Assembly: GCF_045862785.1 (NCBI RefSeq) | Contig: NZ_BQXO01000001.1 | Location: forward strand, 1 to 64,000 | Source: Furfurilactobacillus curtus | Lineage (GTDB): Bacteria; Bacillota; Bacilli; Lactobacillales; Lactobacillaceae | Length of the DNA stretch: 64,000 bases | Reading direction: 5' to 3' | Part shown: positions 31,454 to 39,832 of the stretch, piece by piece | Numbering within the stretch: the first letter of the stretch is position 1 | Layout: the number at the start of each line of letters is the position of its first letter | Notes under the pieces: generated by a model | Database searches by the model: none | The model's input: only the letters and a program-made list of their open reading frames with translations | What the model was told of the DNA's origin: nothing | Program-made: the position numbers and the translations under genes

Positions 31454-32281
31454 GTGTACGGAAAACTTTACATTAAGAAACAAGACGAACCAGAATTTGA
31501 AATCAATGATGTACTATCATCCGTTAAGATGCTTGGAATTGATAATTCTGCTCCACAAATCACACCAAGCTACCTAGAATCAGCTGGCAGTGATGGCCAG
31601 CTGTTACAGAACGTTACTTACAACACCTCAACCGTGACGGTGCATTTGTTTGCACGAGCCATAGATATTCAGGACTTAAAATTAACGGCTGCTAGGGTTT
31701 ATTCGCTGATTAGTTCACGCACACCAATCCGGATTCGTGATGATATTGAGCCGGGAAAAGTGGCTTATGTTGTTGCCGAACCGTTTGAAATTCAACCATT
31801 AAATCATACCAATGATTCGACAATTGATATTCAGTTCGACAATGTATCTGGCATGTGGTATTCACTTGTAAACAGTGATGAAATCGCTAATAGTCCTGAC
31901 GCTTTACAGATTGGCCTGCAATTACCAGAACAACTGCCTAGCTATCACTTTAATGAAAATGAATTTAACATTTTCAACCCGTCTGACCTTAACATTGATC
32001 CATACCGTCAACGGCATACTTTGAAAATCACGATCAAAGGTGCTGGACAGTTTGAATTAGAAAATAAGACGAACGGAACGTCGTTCAAATGCACACATTC
32101 GATGACTAATACGGATGAGTTTGTCTTAGACGGTGTCCATGCGTTTCTCAACGGTCAATTAGACAGTTTAGAGACCGATTATGGGCACATTGTGCTGAAC
32201 AAAGGAAACAATGACATTGTCATTACTGGCTTGAACAATGTCGATGTAACTTTTTCCTTTCCATTCATCTATCTACAATGA
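31454..32281 (+). CDS. Distal tail protein (Dit)
   Basis: 275 aa, GTG start with TTAGGAGGAC upstream. Sipho_tail/Dit pattern: LYIKKQDEPEFEINDVLSSV, VTYNTSTVTVHLFARAIDIQ, VYSLISSRTPIRIRDDIEPG. It forms the hexameric hub linking tail tube and baseplate. The second half (from about 150) is a galectin-like or carbohydrate-binding-type beta domain (QFELENKTNGTSFKCTHSMT). Overlaps the next gene by ATGA. Confidence 0.88.
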   Translation: MYGKLYIKKQDEPEFEINDVLSSVKMLGIDNSAPQITPSYLESAGSDGQLLQNVTYNTSTVTVHLFARAIDIQDLKLTAARVYSLISSRTPIRIRDDIEPGKVAYVVAEPFEIQPLNHTNDSTIDIQFDNVSGMWYSLVNSDEIANSPDALQIGLQLPEQLPSYHFNENEFNIFNPSDLNIDPYRQRHTLKITIKGAGQFELENKTNGTSFKCTHSMTNTDEFVLDGVHAFLNGQLDSLETDYGHIVLNKGNNDIVITGLNNVDVTFSFPFIYLQ

Positions 32282-33417
32282 TAACTGGAGACAAAGTGGT
32301 CGTTCAGGACATTCAACGCCAGCACACGGATGTTCTGGACTGCTTCGATTGGGACAGCTTTCAAGTTACACGTCAACGTAACAGCCAATATCAGTTGGAC
32401 TTTGTTGCCTTTGACGACAATAGCGTCGGTTTCGAGCTCCTGCAGATTGAGAATTCTGTTTGGTGGAACAATCAAGAGTTCATCATCAAGCAGCTCACAG
32501 ATGACTGGAACGGTGAAGTTCACGAGGTTACTGTTACAGCTACTCATGTGTTCTACCAATTGAACGGCAGACGACAACGTCAACAAAAAGCAGGTGCAGT
32601 GACGTTATCCTTGAATGATGCGATGTCATTTTTATTAGACGGCTTGAACACTGGCTTCGACTTTCAAATCCATGGGACGTTTGCCAACACAGAGCTGACT
32701 GATTTTGGTAAATGTTCTGTGATTGATGGAATCAGCACGTTGATTACTGATTATAATGTTTATGCTGTTTGGCCAGATGAACGGACGATCCACTTTTACG
32801 ATGAGAACTCATGGAAGCGCAATACACAGATGGCCATTCGTTATCAACATAACGCTAGTGAAGTATCACTAGCCGTTGATAGCTCTAACATCGTCAACAC
32901 AGTTATGGTTTCAGGTAAGCAAAACGATAATGGTGACTCTGGTTCAACGCCATCCTTTCAACCATTCATAGTTCAAGACGATGACAGCGTTAAACGTTGG
33001 GGTCAACGTGATGGAGACGATATTTCAGACGAAAGGTTTACTGACGCTGATGCAATGCGCACTTACGCACTTAGTAAGATGCAGAGTGAACCGCCAACGA
33101 CAATTACCGTCACCATGAACAACAAAGATACACCACAACTTGGCGAAATGTGGATGTTACAAGTTTTGCCAGCAGATTATCAGACGATGGTTGAGACAGT
33201 ATCCGTACAAGAGTATCCCTTTAGCCAGAAAGCCACTTCAATCACATTGAACAACTTAACAGCCAACTTCCTAGAGATACAATCAGCCAACACTCATCGT
33301 TTAAACGATATCAGTAACAGAATCCGAAACTCGGTAGATTATTCGGGAAATGTTATATTGCCAATGATAACCGACCAGACATCGTTACAAAATTTAGCAA
33401 ATATGGGAGGCGATTGA
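32278..33417 (+). CDS. Tail-associated protein (Tal-like, prophage tail protein)
   Basis: 379 aa. The N-terminal about 370 residues correspond to the gp27-like structural module of siphovirus Tal proteins: QVTRQRNSQYQLDFVAFDDN, VWWNNQEFIIKQLTDDWNGE, VTATHVFYQLNGR, PPTTITVTMNNKDTPQLGEM. There is no added lysin or fibre domain, so cell-wall cleavage may rest on the tape measure and esterase genes. Coupled to dit and to the next gene. Confidence 0.85.
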   Translation: MITGDKVVVQDIQRQHTDVLDCFDWDSFQVTRQRNSQYQLDFVAFDDNSVGFELLQIENSVWWNNQEFIIKQLTDDWNGEVHEVTVTATHVFYQLNGRRQRQQKAGAVTLSLNDAMSFLLDGLNTGFDFQIHGTFANTELTDFGKCSVIDGISTLITDYNVYAVWPDERTIHFYDENSWKRNTQMAIRYQHNASEVSLAVDSSNIVNTVMVSGKQNDNGDSGSTPSFQPFIVQDDDSVKRWGQRDGDDISDERFTDADAMRTYALSKMQSEPPTTITVTMNNKDTPQLGEMWMLQVLPADYQTMVETVSVQEYPFSQKATSITLNNLTANFLEIQSANTHRLNDISNRIRNSVDYSGNVILPMITDQTSLQNLANMGGD

Positions 33418-34302
33418 ATGGCTCTTGATCCAGCCAGCCTTAAAGATGCGGTTACTTTAATGCTGAAAAAATGGCCATCTTGGACAACGCTAGAAGGACG
33501 TCCGACCGACTTGGTTAATCAGAAAGACTTAGCTGATGCAATCCAAGCTGCGGTTACAATCAAAGGCGCAGATGGTAAAACTAGCTATACTCACATTGCA
33601 TACGCCAATAGTGCTGATGGTAAGGATGGGTTTTATGTTGGTGGTGGAACTAATCTGTACACAGATACAAAGAATTTTGACAACCTAGCATCATGGTGGG
33701 GATCCAGTTCATGGACAAAAACTACGGATACCTATAATGGATTAGCTGTAATGCAGACAACACGAGATTGGAGTGGACTGAGCCAGTATATCCAAGTTAA
33801 AAAAGGTGATATTTTAACTTATAGTGTGTATGCAAAAAATACAAGTGGTACTGGAACAAGTACTATATATTGGCAACTCAACGGTAACCCTGAAGGTAGT
33901 TATAGCACTGCTTCATCCAATCCAGCCAATAAAACAGTAACCATAACAGATTCATGGCAGAGAGTGTCAGCGACAATAGTTGCTACTAGCGACGGTTATC
34001 TACGTCCTCGAATTGAACGAAGTAATGAAAATACCAATACCATACAAATCGCCGGAATCAAGCTGGAAAAGGGTAGTGTAGCTACCTCATGGTCACCAGC
34101 ACCAGCAGAAGCACATCCTATCTACATGGGGACCTACACTGATTTTACACAAGCAGATAGTTTAGATCCAACAGCTTACCAATGGTCACTGATTGCTGAC
34201 AAGCCAGATATTCCTCGGCTAACGTCACCAGATGGTAGCACATGGGCGCCAACGATTGATAACGCTGGTAACGTGACGTGGAAGAAGGTGTCAGATGGCT
34301 AA
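33418..34302 (+). CDS. Putative receptor-binding/baseplate protein with carbohydrate-binding-like domain
   Basis: 294 aa, SD GGGAGGCG. N-terminal helix with a short collagen-like start (IKGADGKTS); the middle (about 80-225) reads like a galactose-binding jelly roll as in carbohydrate-binding modules: TNLYTDTKNFDNLASWWGSS, DWSGLSQYIQVKKGDILTYS, WQRVSATIVATSDGYLRPRI, IAGIKLEKGSVATSWSPAPA. A short C-terminal domain follows. Likely binds cell-wall saccharide. It overlaps the esterase gene by 8 bp. Confidence 0.78.
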   Translation: MALDPASLKDAVTLMLKKWPSWTTLEGRPTDLVNQKDLADAIQAAVTIKGADGKTSYTHIAYANSADGKDGFYVGGGTNLYTDTKNFDNLASWWGSSSWTKTTDTYNGLAVMQTTRDWSGLSQYIQVKKGDILTYSVYAKNTSGTGTSTIYWQLNGNPEGSYSTASSNPANKTVTITDSWQRVSATIVATSDGYLRPRIERSNENTNTIQIAGIKLEKGSVATSWSPAPAEAHPIYMGTYTDFTQADSLDPTAYQWSLIADKPDIPRLTSPDGSTWAPTIDNAGNVTWKKVSDG

Positions 34303-35281
34303 TGTAGGAATTATAAATTTAGTGATGTTTGGTGACTCGATCACGGCTGGTTGGAATGGATCAGGTTTTGTTGCTCATCCATTAGCTTATTGGATTGGCA
34401 AAAAGCTAGGGATTGACGTAGCCAATCGTGGACAGAATGAAGGTCGAATCGTTGGTGATCGACCTAATGATCTGTTGCCTAATATTCAATCCACAGATCT
34501 GACTCAATATGATGCATGTACGGTAGCCTATGGAATTAATGACTTAGACGACATCAGTGTGCCGATCAAGACGATTACTGACCAATTGAACGTTTGTCTT
34601 GATGCTATTTATGCCAAGAATGCTGATATCAAAGTTTATGCGCTGCTGCCGTTGCCTGCATTTGTTGACGTTCCTAATCCTGATACGCCAAAGGCAGCAG
34701 GGTATTCCGAAAATGGATTAATTGATGCGCTAAAACAAACGTTTCAAAGTCGTGGCATTACAACGCTTGATTGGCGCCAAAATCCAATTATTACGGTGGA
34801 GAATCATCAACAATTGTTGGCAGACGGTGTCTTACATCCTTCTCAGTCCACCTATGAACTGTTAGGAAACCGTATCGCGGATTTTATCTCTGAAAATCCG
34901 CGATTGGTTTTGCGAATGATGACCAACCTTGATCATATCCAGGATGATTTAAACGATAATTTTGACATTTTTAATCGGGTGATGAATGGTTTCTGGGGTA
35001 ATTATGGTTCCTTAGGGCTTGGTGATGGGGCACTTAATCAGATCAAGTTAATTGATGCTGACTTACTTGATCGAGAATTTAGACTTCAAATGATTGGCGC
35101 GTTTAAGCAAGCACAACAAATCATTAATGAGCTTGTCGGGATGATTGGTTCATTAACCGGCGAGTTAAACACGTTGATGATTCCAATACCTTATTCGTTG
35201 GTATTAAATATTGATAAATTAAATGATTGTTTTAAAGTGATGAATCAAGCGCTGTTACAAGTTAATCAAATAGAAATGTAG
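34295..35281 (+). CDS. SGNH/GDSL hydrolase-type tail protein
   Basis: 328 aa, SD AAGGTG. Block I FGDSITAGW with nucleophile S15, block III GIND (N82), block V DGVLHPS with D177 and H181: a complete SGNH catalytic set. The last about 115 residues are helical/coiled-coil and could anchor it to the baseplate. No signal peptide. Probably removes acetyl or other ester groups from cell-wall polysaccharide or teichoic acid during adsorption; the substrate is inferred. It ends a transcript at the terminator at 35281. Confidence 0.88.
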   Translation: MANVGIINLVMFGDSITAGWNGSGFVAHPLAYWIGKKLGIDVANRGQNEGRIVGDRPNDLLPNIQSTDLTQYDACTVAYGINDLDDISVPIKTITDQLNVCLDAIYAKNADIKVYALLPLPAFVDVPNPDTPKAAGYSENGLIDALKQTFQSRGITTLDWRQNPIITVENHQQLLADGVLHPSQSTYELLGNRIADFISENPRLVLRMMTNLDHIQDDLNDNFDIFNRVMNGFWGNYGSLGLGDGALNQIKLIDADLLDREFRLQMIGAFKQAQQIINELVGMIGSLTGELNTLMIPIPYSLVLNIDKLNDCFKVMNQALLQVNQIEM

Positions 35282-35311
35282 CCGATGACGAACTGTTATC
35301 GGCTTTTAGTT
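35281..35311 (+). terminator. Terminator after the GDSL gene
   Basis: Stem GCCGAT/ATCGGC with TTTTAG. The trailing CTTTTAGTTTGCA repeats a segment at about 17090. Confidence 0.7.
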
Positions 35312-35334
35312 TGCACAAAGAAAGAAGGATAAAG

Positions 35335-36393
35335 ATGTCTGATAATCAAGGCCGCACGCTAATGGATACAGTCTGGTCGGGACAGTATGAAACAGTCAAT
35401 ATGACGCTTGGCGATGGCGGTACCGCTTATACAATTAAGCAATTCAACGGTCGTCAAGGTGACAATGGACGAACGGCAATGTTGCGTTTAGTTAAACAAT
35501 CACAGACTGGACTAATTCCGTATAATCTAACTGGTTTAAGACCGAGGATTAAGGTGCTCGATGCACAAGGGACTGTCAAGCAATTTGGCGATGACTACAG
35601 TCTAGTCAGCAATCAACTGGGGTTAGTGACTATTACCGTGCCCGGACAAGTCTATGAAGCGGCAGGCCAAGTGCTCAATGCCTTTTTAGATTTAATTGAC
35701 GATAATGGGACTGTGATTAGTTCGGTACCAATTGTTTTTAATGTTGATACGGACGACACAAAACTAACGCAAACTTCATCGCAGACTTATTTGCAAACAG
35801 TTGATGAAATTATTGCTCAAGTACAAGCAGGTGTCACACCGCTAAAAACAGAGATGGATGCCCTTCAGCAGGCAATCAGCACCGGCCAAACCAGCATCCA
35901 AGAAGTTTTAAACGATATTGCCAACAAAAAGGTAGCTCTTCTAAACGGTGGGAATAACTTTACCGGTGTACAACACGCTGATGATTTTACAACTGGCGCT
36001 GGCAGTTTTAATGCGATTGCAGCATTATCTAAAGGGATCGGTACAGTCGAAAGATTTAATGTTGATTTAACCGGGGGTGCTACCGGAACTGGGGCGTTTT
36101 TCCAAGTTGATTTAGGCGCGGCCTATTTAGTCGCATTTTATGCTTGGGCAATTTGGCCGAATGGAACTGAAAAATTGGGGGTTTATCAAGTGGCCAACGT
36201 TCCAACCGGCGTCATCCCTTTTCATCCCGGGGACTTGCTTATTAATGATATGGGGCACATTGGGGATACGATCGTGATGTTTTTCGTTCCACAAGGTGAT
36301 CATGCCGATCGCATTACTGTGCATTCTGCTGGGGAAGCTCAAGCGGCCAATGCCGGATGTGACATCAACTTTTCATATCTAGTTAATAAATAG
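35335..36393 (+). CDS. BppU-type baseplate upper protein
   Basis: 352 aa from the ATG at 35335 (AAGAAGGA upstream); a TTG 24 nt earlier is less likely. The N-terminal about 130 residues match the BppU family: IKQFNGRQGDNGRTAMLRLV, GLRPRIKVLDAQGTVKQFGD, GQVLNAFLDLIDDNGTVIS. A coiled-coil (about 145-200) and a C-terminal beta domain (GGNNFTGVQHADDF onward, about 205-352) follow, the latter possibly a second receptor-binding head. Confidence 0.85.
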   Translation: MSDNQGRTLMDTVWSGQYETVNMTLGDGGTAYTIKQFNGRQGDNGRTAMLRLVKQSQTGLIPYNLTGLRPRIKVLDAQGTVKQFGDDYSLVSNQLGLVTITVPGQVYEAAGQVLNAFLDLIDDNGTVISSVPIVFNVDTDDTKLTQTSSQTYLQTVDEIIAQVQAGVTPLKTEMDALQQAISTGQTSIQEVLNDIANKKVALLNGGNNFTGVQHADDFTTGAGSFNAIAALSKGIGTVERFNVDLTGGATGTGAFFQVDLGAAYLVAFYAWAIWPNGTEKLGVYQVANVPTGVIPFHPGDLLINDMGHIGDTIVMFFVPQGDHADRITVHSAGEAQAANAGCDINFSYLVNK

Positions 36394-36408
36394 TAGAAAG
36401 GAGCTAAA

Positions 36409-36714
36409 ATGGCGGAAGTTTATTTAATTGATGATAATCATCACTTTGCCGGGTTTGCGGACGTATCAGCTGACCAATTTGACCCTTCAAAGATGACCAA
36501 ATTGGCACCACATTACAATAGTCCAGAAGTTTATTTTGATTTTGAAAAAAACGATTGGGTAACGGAACCAATTGCGGCAGCGACTGCTGAGCAACAAACG
36601 ATTACTGAAATCACCAAACAAAATGCCGATATGGAAACTCAGATTAATCAATTACAATCAGTTATCACAACATTAACCACGCAATTAGCAAATCAAAATG
36701 GAGGGAATAAATGA
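36409..36714 (+). CDS. Small baseplate-associated protein with C-terminal coiled coil
   Basis: 101 aa, SD AAAGGAG. The first 60 residues (VYLIDDNHHFAGFADVSADQ) form a beta-type domain seen in small phage tail genes. The C-terminal 40 residues are a heptad coiled-coil (ITKQNADMETQINQLQSVIT). Overlaps the XkdX gene by ATGA. Confidence 0.7.
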   Translation: MAEVYLIDDNHHFAGFADVSADQFDPSKMTKLAPHYNSPEVYFDFEKNDWVTEPIAAATAEQQTITEITKQNADMETQINQLQSVITTLTTQLANQNGGNK

Positions 36715-36866
36715 TGTTTTTTGATTTATTTAAATTGTTCTATCAACAGTGGCACACGATGACGGCCGCTGATTTAAAGGTACAAGTTTCAAATAAAGTT
36801 ATAACCGCCGATCAATTTAAAGAAATCACAGGTGATGATTATGTGGCGCAGACTACTACTGAATAA
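36711..36866 (+). CDS. XkdX family protein
   Basis: 51 aa. XkdX signature of aromatic start, then VSNKVITADQFKEITGDDY, the conserved G/N-x-IT-x-x-x-Y/F-x-x-ITG-x-x-Y motif. SD GGAGGG. Small XkdX proteins lie between tail fibre genes and the lysis cassette in PBSX-like and many lactobacillus phages; function unknown. Confidence 0.85.
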   Translation: MMFFDLFKLFYQQWHTMTAADLKVQVSNKVITADQFKEITGDDYVAQTTTE

Positions 36867-36943
36867 TGACCCGACTAAAGGTCTTAAATGTTGACGCACT
36901 GCATGAATCTAAGGCATTAGTATAGAAAGGAAGTGAGGCGATT

Positions 36944-37330
36944 TTGTGGCACAACTTTGTTAAGAATCATTTCGTTGTTGAAACTGGATTAGAAACCTTT
37001 ATCTTGGGTTTCTATTTTGTCTATGTACGTAACTATTTTGTTGACAAAGACCAATTTGAGCCGTTTGTTCATCATTTCGCTGATCCTTATGTCGCGGTTG
37101 CTTTGATTTGTGTCGGGCTGCTAGCCTTGTTTGTCGGGTTATGGGACGTGCATTGGTTTAAGGCCAAAGCATTAGTGTTAACCGCCATGCAGATAGTGTG
37201 GACGATCTACTTTGTCTTATTCCTATGGCATGACTACAATTCACCGGGTCCAGTCGGTATTGGCACAATCTTAGCAGGCGCCGTTGTGATGCGGATTCTG
37301 GTCGAGGCGAGGTGGGGTGACCGTTTATGA
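36944..37330 (+). CDS. Polytopic membrane protein of the lysis cassette
   Basis: 128 aa, TTG start with AAAGGAAGTGAGG upstream. Three to four transmembrane segments (ETFILGFYFVYV, VAVALICVGLLALFVGLW, LTAMQIVWTIYFVLFLW, VGIGTILAGAVVMRILV). Precedes a coiled-coil membrane protein and the LLH holin, so an accessory holin-like or immunity role is possible. Family not recognised. Confidence 0.75.
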   Translation: MWHNFVKNHFVVETGLETFILGFYFVYVRNYFVDKDQFEPFVHHFADPYVAVALICVGLLALFVGLWDVHWFKAKALVLTAMQIVWTIYFVLFLWHDYNSPGPVGIGTILAGAVVMRILVEARWGDRL

Positions 37331-37623
37331 ACCATCTCATTGAGACGATTGTGTCTGTAGTCATGGGCAGTTCGTTCACAGGGTATTTGACGTACAGATC
37401 AACTATTAAAAAGAATCAGACGGATCGCGAGGATATCTATGCTGATCACACCGGAGAATTGTGGGATCGATTGGATAAGATTACGAGCGAGCGTGATGAG
37501 CTTAAAGCGCAAGTCATAAAGCTTCAGACGAAAGTTGAGGAGCAATCTAGAATGATCGATGACATGACTCATCAAATTGGTAAATTAACAAAAGAGGTCA
37601 AAGAAATGATGGAGGATAAGTAG
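37327..37623 (+). CDS. Membrane-anchored coiled-coil protein
   Basis: 98 aa. One N-terminal transmembrane helix (LIETIVSVVMGSSFTGYLTY) and a long coiled-coil (ERDELKAQVIKLQTKVEEQS, MIDDMTHQIGKLTKEVKEMM). ATGA overlap with the preceding gene. Layout seen in lysis cassettes of lactobacillus phages; may regulate holin timing, though that is a guess. Confidence 0.75.
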   Translation: MNHLIETIVSVVMGSSFTGYLTYRSTIKKNQTDREDIYADHTGELWDRLDKITSERDELKAQVIKLQTKVEEQSRMIDDMTHQIGKLTKEVKEMMEDK

Positions 37624-37628
37624 GTAGA

Positions 37629-38057
37629 ATGAATTTACATCTTAATATCAATGATGTGGTCACTTGGCTGTTAGCCAGTGGCTTTTTATTTGCTCTGTAT
37701 TTCAAAGTGCTATCACCTGCTGCACATCAGTGGATTGCGACGCAGAAAGCTAGTAAAGCTAAGCAGGTTGAGGAAGTATTGCTTAATCTAGCAGATACAG
37801 CCGTGCAAGGCCTGTCAACCAGCTATAACATGACTGGTTCTGTTAAAAAACAGGAGGCTGTGGCAAAGGTTAACAAAGCTCTGTCAGATAAGGGAATTAG
37901 TATTGATCCCGATCGTGTAAGTGACTCAGTCGAGCGTGCTTACCAAGCGTTCGCACAGACCAACGCGCCTGCCGTAAAAAAGCAAGCTGTTGTTAACGGC
38001 GCAACTGTTGCGCAATCAGGTGGCCCTATCAATCATAAGATTGGAGGGATTAAATAA
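37629..38057 (+). CDS. LLH-family phage holin
   Basis: 142 aa. One N-terminal transmembrane helix (VVTWLLASGFLFALYFKVLS), then an amphipathic cytoplasmic part (KASKAKQVEEVLLNLADTAV) and a calcium-loop-like C-terminal helix (ALSDKGISIDPDRVSDSVER), matching the LLH holin family of lactobacilli. It opens the membrane so the endolysin reaches peptidoglycan. It overlaps the endolysin gene by one base. Confidence 0.9.
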   Translation: MNLHLNINDVVTWLLASGFLFALYFKVLSPAAHQWIATQKASKAKQVEEVLLNLADTAVQGLSTSYNMTGSVKKQEAVAKVNKALSDKGISIDPDRVSDSVERAYQAFAQTNAPAVKKQAVVNGATVAQSGGPINHKIGGIK

Positions 38058-38911
38058 TGGCAGTAGACATTAATAAAGTCATTCAATGGTTCTACGATCG
38101 TGAGGGGAAACTGACTTACTCAATGTATGGATCGCGAAACGGTGACGATGGCACAGCAGACTGCTCCGGATCGATGACGCAAGCCCTATATGATTCTGGT
38201 GCTAGTCGTTATGCCTATCTATACTCAACTGAAACCATTCACCCATATTTAACTAACAATGGTTTTGAGCTGATTGTGGAAAACGATCAGAACGGATGGG
38301 ACGCACAAGCCGGAGACATTGTCATTTGGGGTCAGCTAGGCGCTTCTGCTGGTGCTGGTGGTCATATTATGATCATGACCGACGGAACGAACTGCATCAG
38401 CACTTGTTATTATACTGGCGGCGAGGTTGGCACAGCGGTGCAAGAGCTTCCTTACAACAGCTTTGTGGCGTTAGACAACTATCCTTACTACTACGTCTAT
38501 CGCATGACAGATTCAGCAGCTGTTCAAGGTAATGGACCGCAACCAGTGCCAGCTGAGTACCGTGATACCGATGCAATCACGCAATTTAAGCAAGCAGGCG
38601 GGTGGATTAATTTCAATAATCATCCGTGGAAACTTGATCAAATCTCATTCGTTAACGGCATGTGGCAAGGCCTATCTAGCGAATTGTCTGGTGATAACCC
38701 GGATTGGACGGTCAACGGTGTTCCGTTAGTGCTTGTTTCTCTAACGGATAACCCTAACCAGAATGACGCGCAACCTGGTAACCATGCACGATTTGACAAG
38801 AACTATTGGCCAATTGCCGATTATGACGATGCAACTAATGGCATTGCCATCGATCTAGGAGATAACGGTGGACTAATCTGGTTTAACGCCGATGCAGTTT
38901 TAGCAGCTTAA
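38057..38911 (+). CDS. Endolysin, peptidoglycan amidohydrolase (Amidase_5/NlpC-P60-like)
   Basis: 284 aa, SD TTGGAGGG. The catalytic domain (about 1-155) has C36 in TADCSGSMTQAL and H103 in GGHIMIMTDG, the cysteine/histidine pair of the phage amidase family PF05382. The C-terminal part (about 165-284, ITQFKQAGGWINFNNHPWKL) is probably a cell-wall-binding domain of a type common in lactobacilli. No signal peptide, consistent with holin-dependent release. Last phage gene before the terminator and attR. Confidence 0.93.
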   Translation: MAVDINKVIQWFYDREGKLTYSMYGSRNGDDGTADCSGSMTQALYDSGASRYAYLYSTETIHPYLTNNGFELIVENDQNGWDAQAGDIVIWGQLGASAGAGGHIMIMTDGTNCISTCYYTGGEVGTAVQELPYNSFVALDNYPYYYVYRMTDSAAVQGNGPQPVPAEYRDTDAITQFKQAGGWINFNNHPWKLDQISFVNGMWQGLSSELSGDNPDWTVNGVPLVLVSLTDNPNQNDAQPGNHARFDKNYWPIADYDDATNGIAIDLGDNGGLIWFNADAVLAA

Positions 38912-38961
38912 TTAAATAACAATTTGATCACAGATTAAAATTACTTCTTGATGCTTAAAAT

Positions 38962-38999
38962 GCCCTAACTTCCTATTACACGGGAGGTTAGGGCTTTTT
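38962..38999 (+). terminator. Prophage late-operon terminator
   Basis: Stem GCCCTAACTTC/GAGGTTAGGGC (38962-38972/38984-38994) followed by TTTTT, 50 bp after the endolysin stop. Confidence 0.9.
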
Positions 39000-39015
39000 A
39001 TGTATGATCGACCTA

Positions 39016-39048
39016 TCATATTTCGTGAGTGTCTCGTGAGCGTCCCAA
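39016..39048. promoter_or_regulatory. Right arm-type integrase repeats
   Basis: TTTCGTGAGTGTCTCGTGAG followed by CGTCCC contains two direct copies of CGTGAG and the GTCTCGTGAG element also found at 1397-1406, beside the right att core. Expected for integrase arm sites. Confidence 0.6.
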
Positions 39049-39093
39049 TCTTTAGCTTCTCTAAGTTACTGGTATCAAAGGGTTCAAAGAAAC

Positions 39094-39114
39094 GTTCGAC
39101 CCCCACCGGCGGCA
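39094..39114 (+). other. attR core of the prophage (21 bp)
   Basis: Exact copy of the tRNA-Leu 3' end (1264-1284). Upstream bases are phage, not tRNA, and downstream starts the host terminator at 39120. Confidence 0.93.
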
Positions 39115-39119
39115 TCCTT

Positions 39120-39143
39120 AGACCCTGAAAGGGGTCTTTTTTG
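39120..39143 (+). terminator. Original rrn-tRNA operon terminator, displaced by the prophage
   Basis: Stem AGACCC/GGGTCT with TTTTTT, only 5 bp after the attR copy of the tRNA 3' end. Before integration it would have followed tRNA-Leu directly. Confidence 0.8.
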
Positions 39144-39156
39144 TTTGTCTATAAAA

Positions 39157-39197
39157 AAAGCCTATGTACCGGCGCTATCGCCGGTACATAGGCTTTT
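39157..39197. terminator. Strong bidirectional hairpin terminator
   Basis: Nearly perfect 18-19-bp stem (AAAGCCTATGTACCGGCG and its complement) with A-run before and T-run after. It could terminate from both sides. Confidence 0.8.
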
Positions 39198-39293
39198 AAA
39201 TGTTTTGAAACTTCTTGTATAAGTCAGTACAAGTTGGATGGATATTCGTATAAAGTTTCCCGTCAGCCTATTTTAGGGGTAAACGGGGAAAGA

Positions 39294-39341
39294 AACAGGA
39301 ATTTGAAGAAGACTGAAAACGATCTTCTTCAAATTCCTGTT
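39294..39341 (-). terminator. Long hairpin downstream of the leftward lipoprotein gene
   Basis: Perfect 19-bp stem (39294-39312/39323-39341) with a 10-nt loop, 30 bp after the stop of the gene at 39371. T-rich in the leftward direction (TTTCTTTCC). Confidence 0.6.
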
Positions 39342-39370
39342 CAAAAAAGATGCAATAAAATTCGCCTGTT

Positions 39371-39715
39371 TTACCTTATTTTATTGTAAGTAATAATGAA
39401 TGAGCCAAGTTGACTTGTGACCCGCTTAACCTTCACGATTACCTTTTGGCCTTTTTTGATGTGCGGGTTGTTTTCGGAAACAAAGTTAAGATGTTTACCA
39501 GTCTCAATGTTATAACCAAATGCACTATCCGGTACGAGTTTATCGGCACGAATGCTGATGGTTTTGTCTTTAAGGTCTTTACCTTTTTGAAGCGCCGTTT
39601 CAGCCTGTTTAGTGGTGTAGTCTGCTTTGGTAGACTCACTTCCACAGGCGGCTAATAATAAGAGCAGGGCGAGAATAAGCGCCGCTGATACGCCTCGTTT
39701 TATAACTTTTTTCAT
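39371..39715 (-). CDS. Small host lipoprotein
   Basis: 114 aa. Signal peptide with lipobox LAAC (C24). The mature domain (about 45-114: KDLKDKTISIRADKLVPDSA, FVSENNPHIKKGQKVIVKVK) has alternating strands suggestive of an OB-fold (tRNA_anti-like) surface domain. First host gene right of the prophage. No flavin-attachment motif, so it is not PplA. Function unknown. Confidence 0.82.
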   Translation of the reverse strand: MKKVIKRGVSAALILALLLLLAACGSESTKADYTTKQAETALQKGKDLKDKTISIRADKLVPDSAFGYNIETGKHLNFVSENNPHIKKGQKVIVKVKRVTSQLGSFIITYNKIR

Positions 39716-39759
39716 TTCTTTTTTCGCTCCAATCCTGATTTACGGGATATGTTTTGATG

Positions 39760-39800
39760 CTATTCATGTTAAATTTGCGGATCAAATTTAACATGAATAG
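39760..39800. terminator. Perfect 18-bp inverted repeat between two lipoprotein genes
   Basis: Arms 39760-39777 and 39783-39800 with a 5-nt loop; ends the leftward gene at 39833 or isolates the gene at 39371. No strong T-run leftward. Confidence 0.5.
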
Positions 39801-39832
39801 GATGGGTGTTTTTTAATTTGATTTCCGAAACT

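Larger units (their letters stand above)
1264..39114. mobile_element. HK97/cos-type siphovirus prophage integrated in tRNA-Leu(CAA)
   Basis: A 37.85-kb prophage bounded by 21-bp direct repeats. Gene order follows the temperate siphovirus plan of lactobacilli: leftward integrase and lysogeny genes, divergent switch, replication, small accessory genes, ArpU, HNH, TerS/TerL, portal, ClpP-like protease, HK97 capsid, connectors, tail tube, chaperones, tape measure, baseplate, holin, endolysin. Every core morphogenesis and lysis function is present as an open frame. Decay is limited to a VRR-NUC remnant, an amber-interrupted phosphoesterase gene and one frameshifted small ORF, so inducibility is plausible but unproven. 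Confidence 0.96.
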
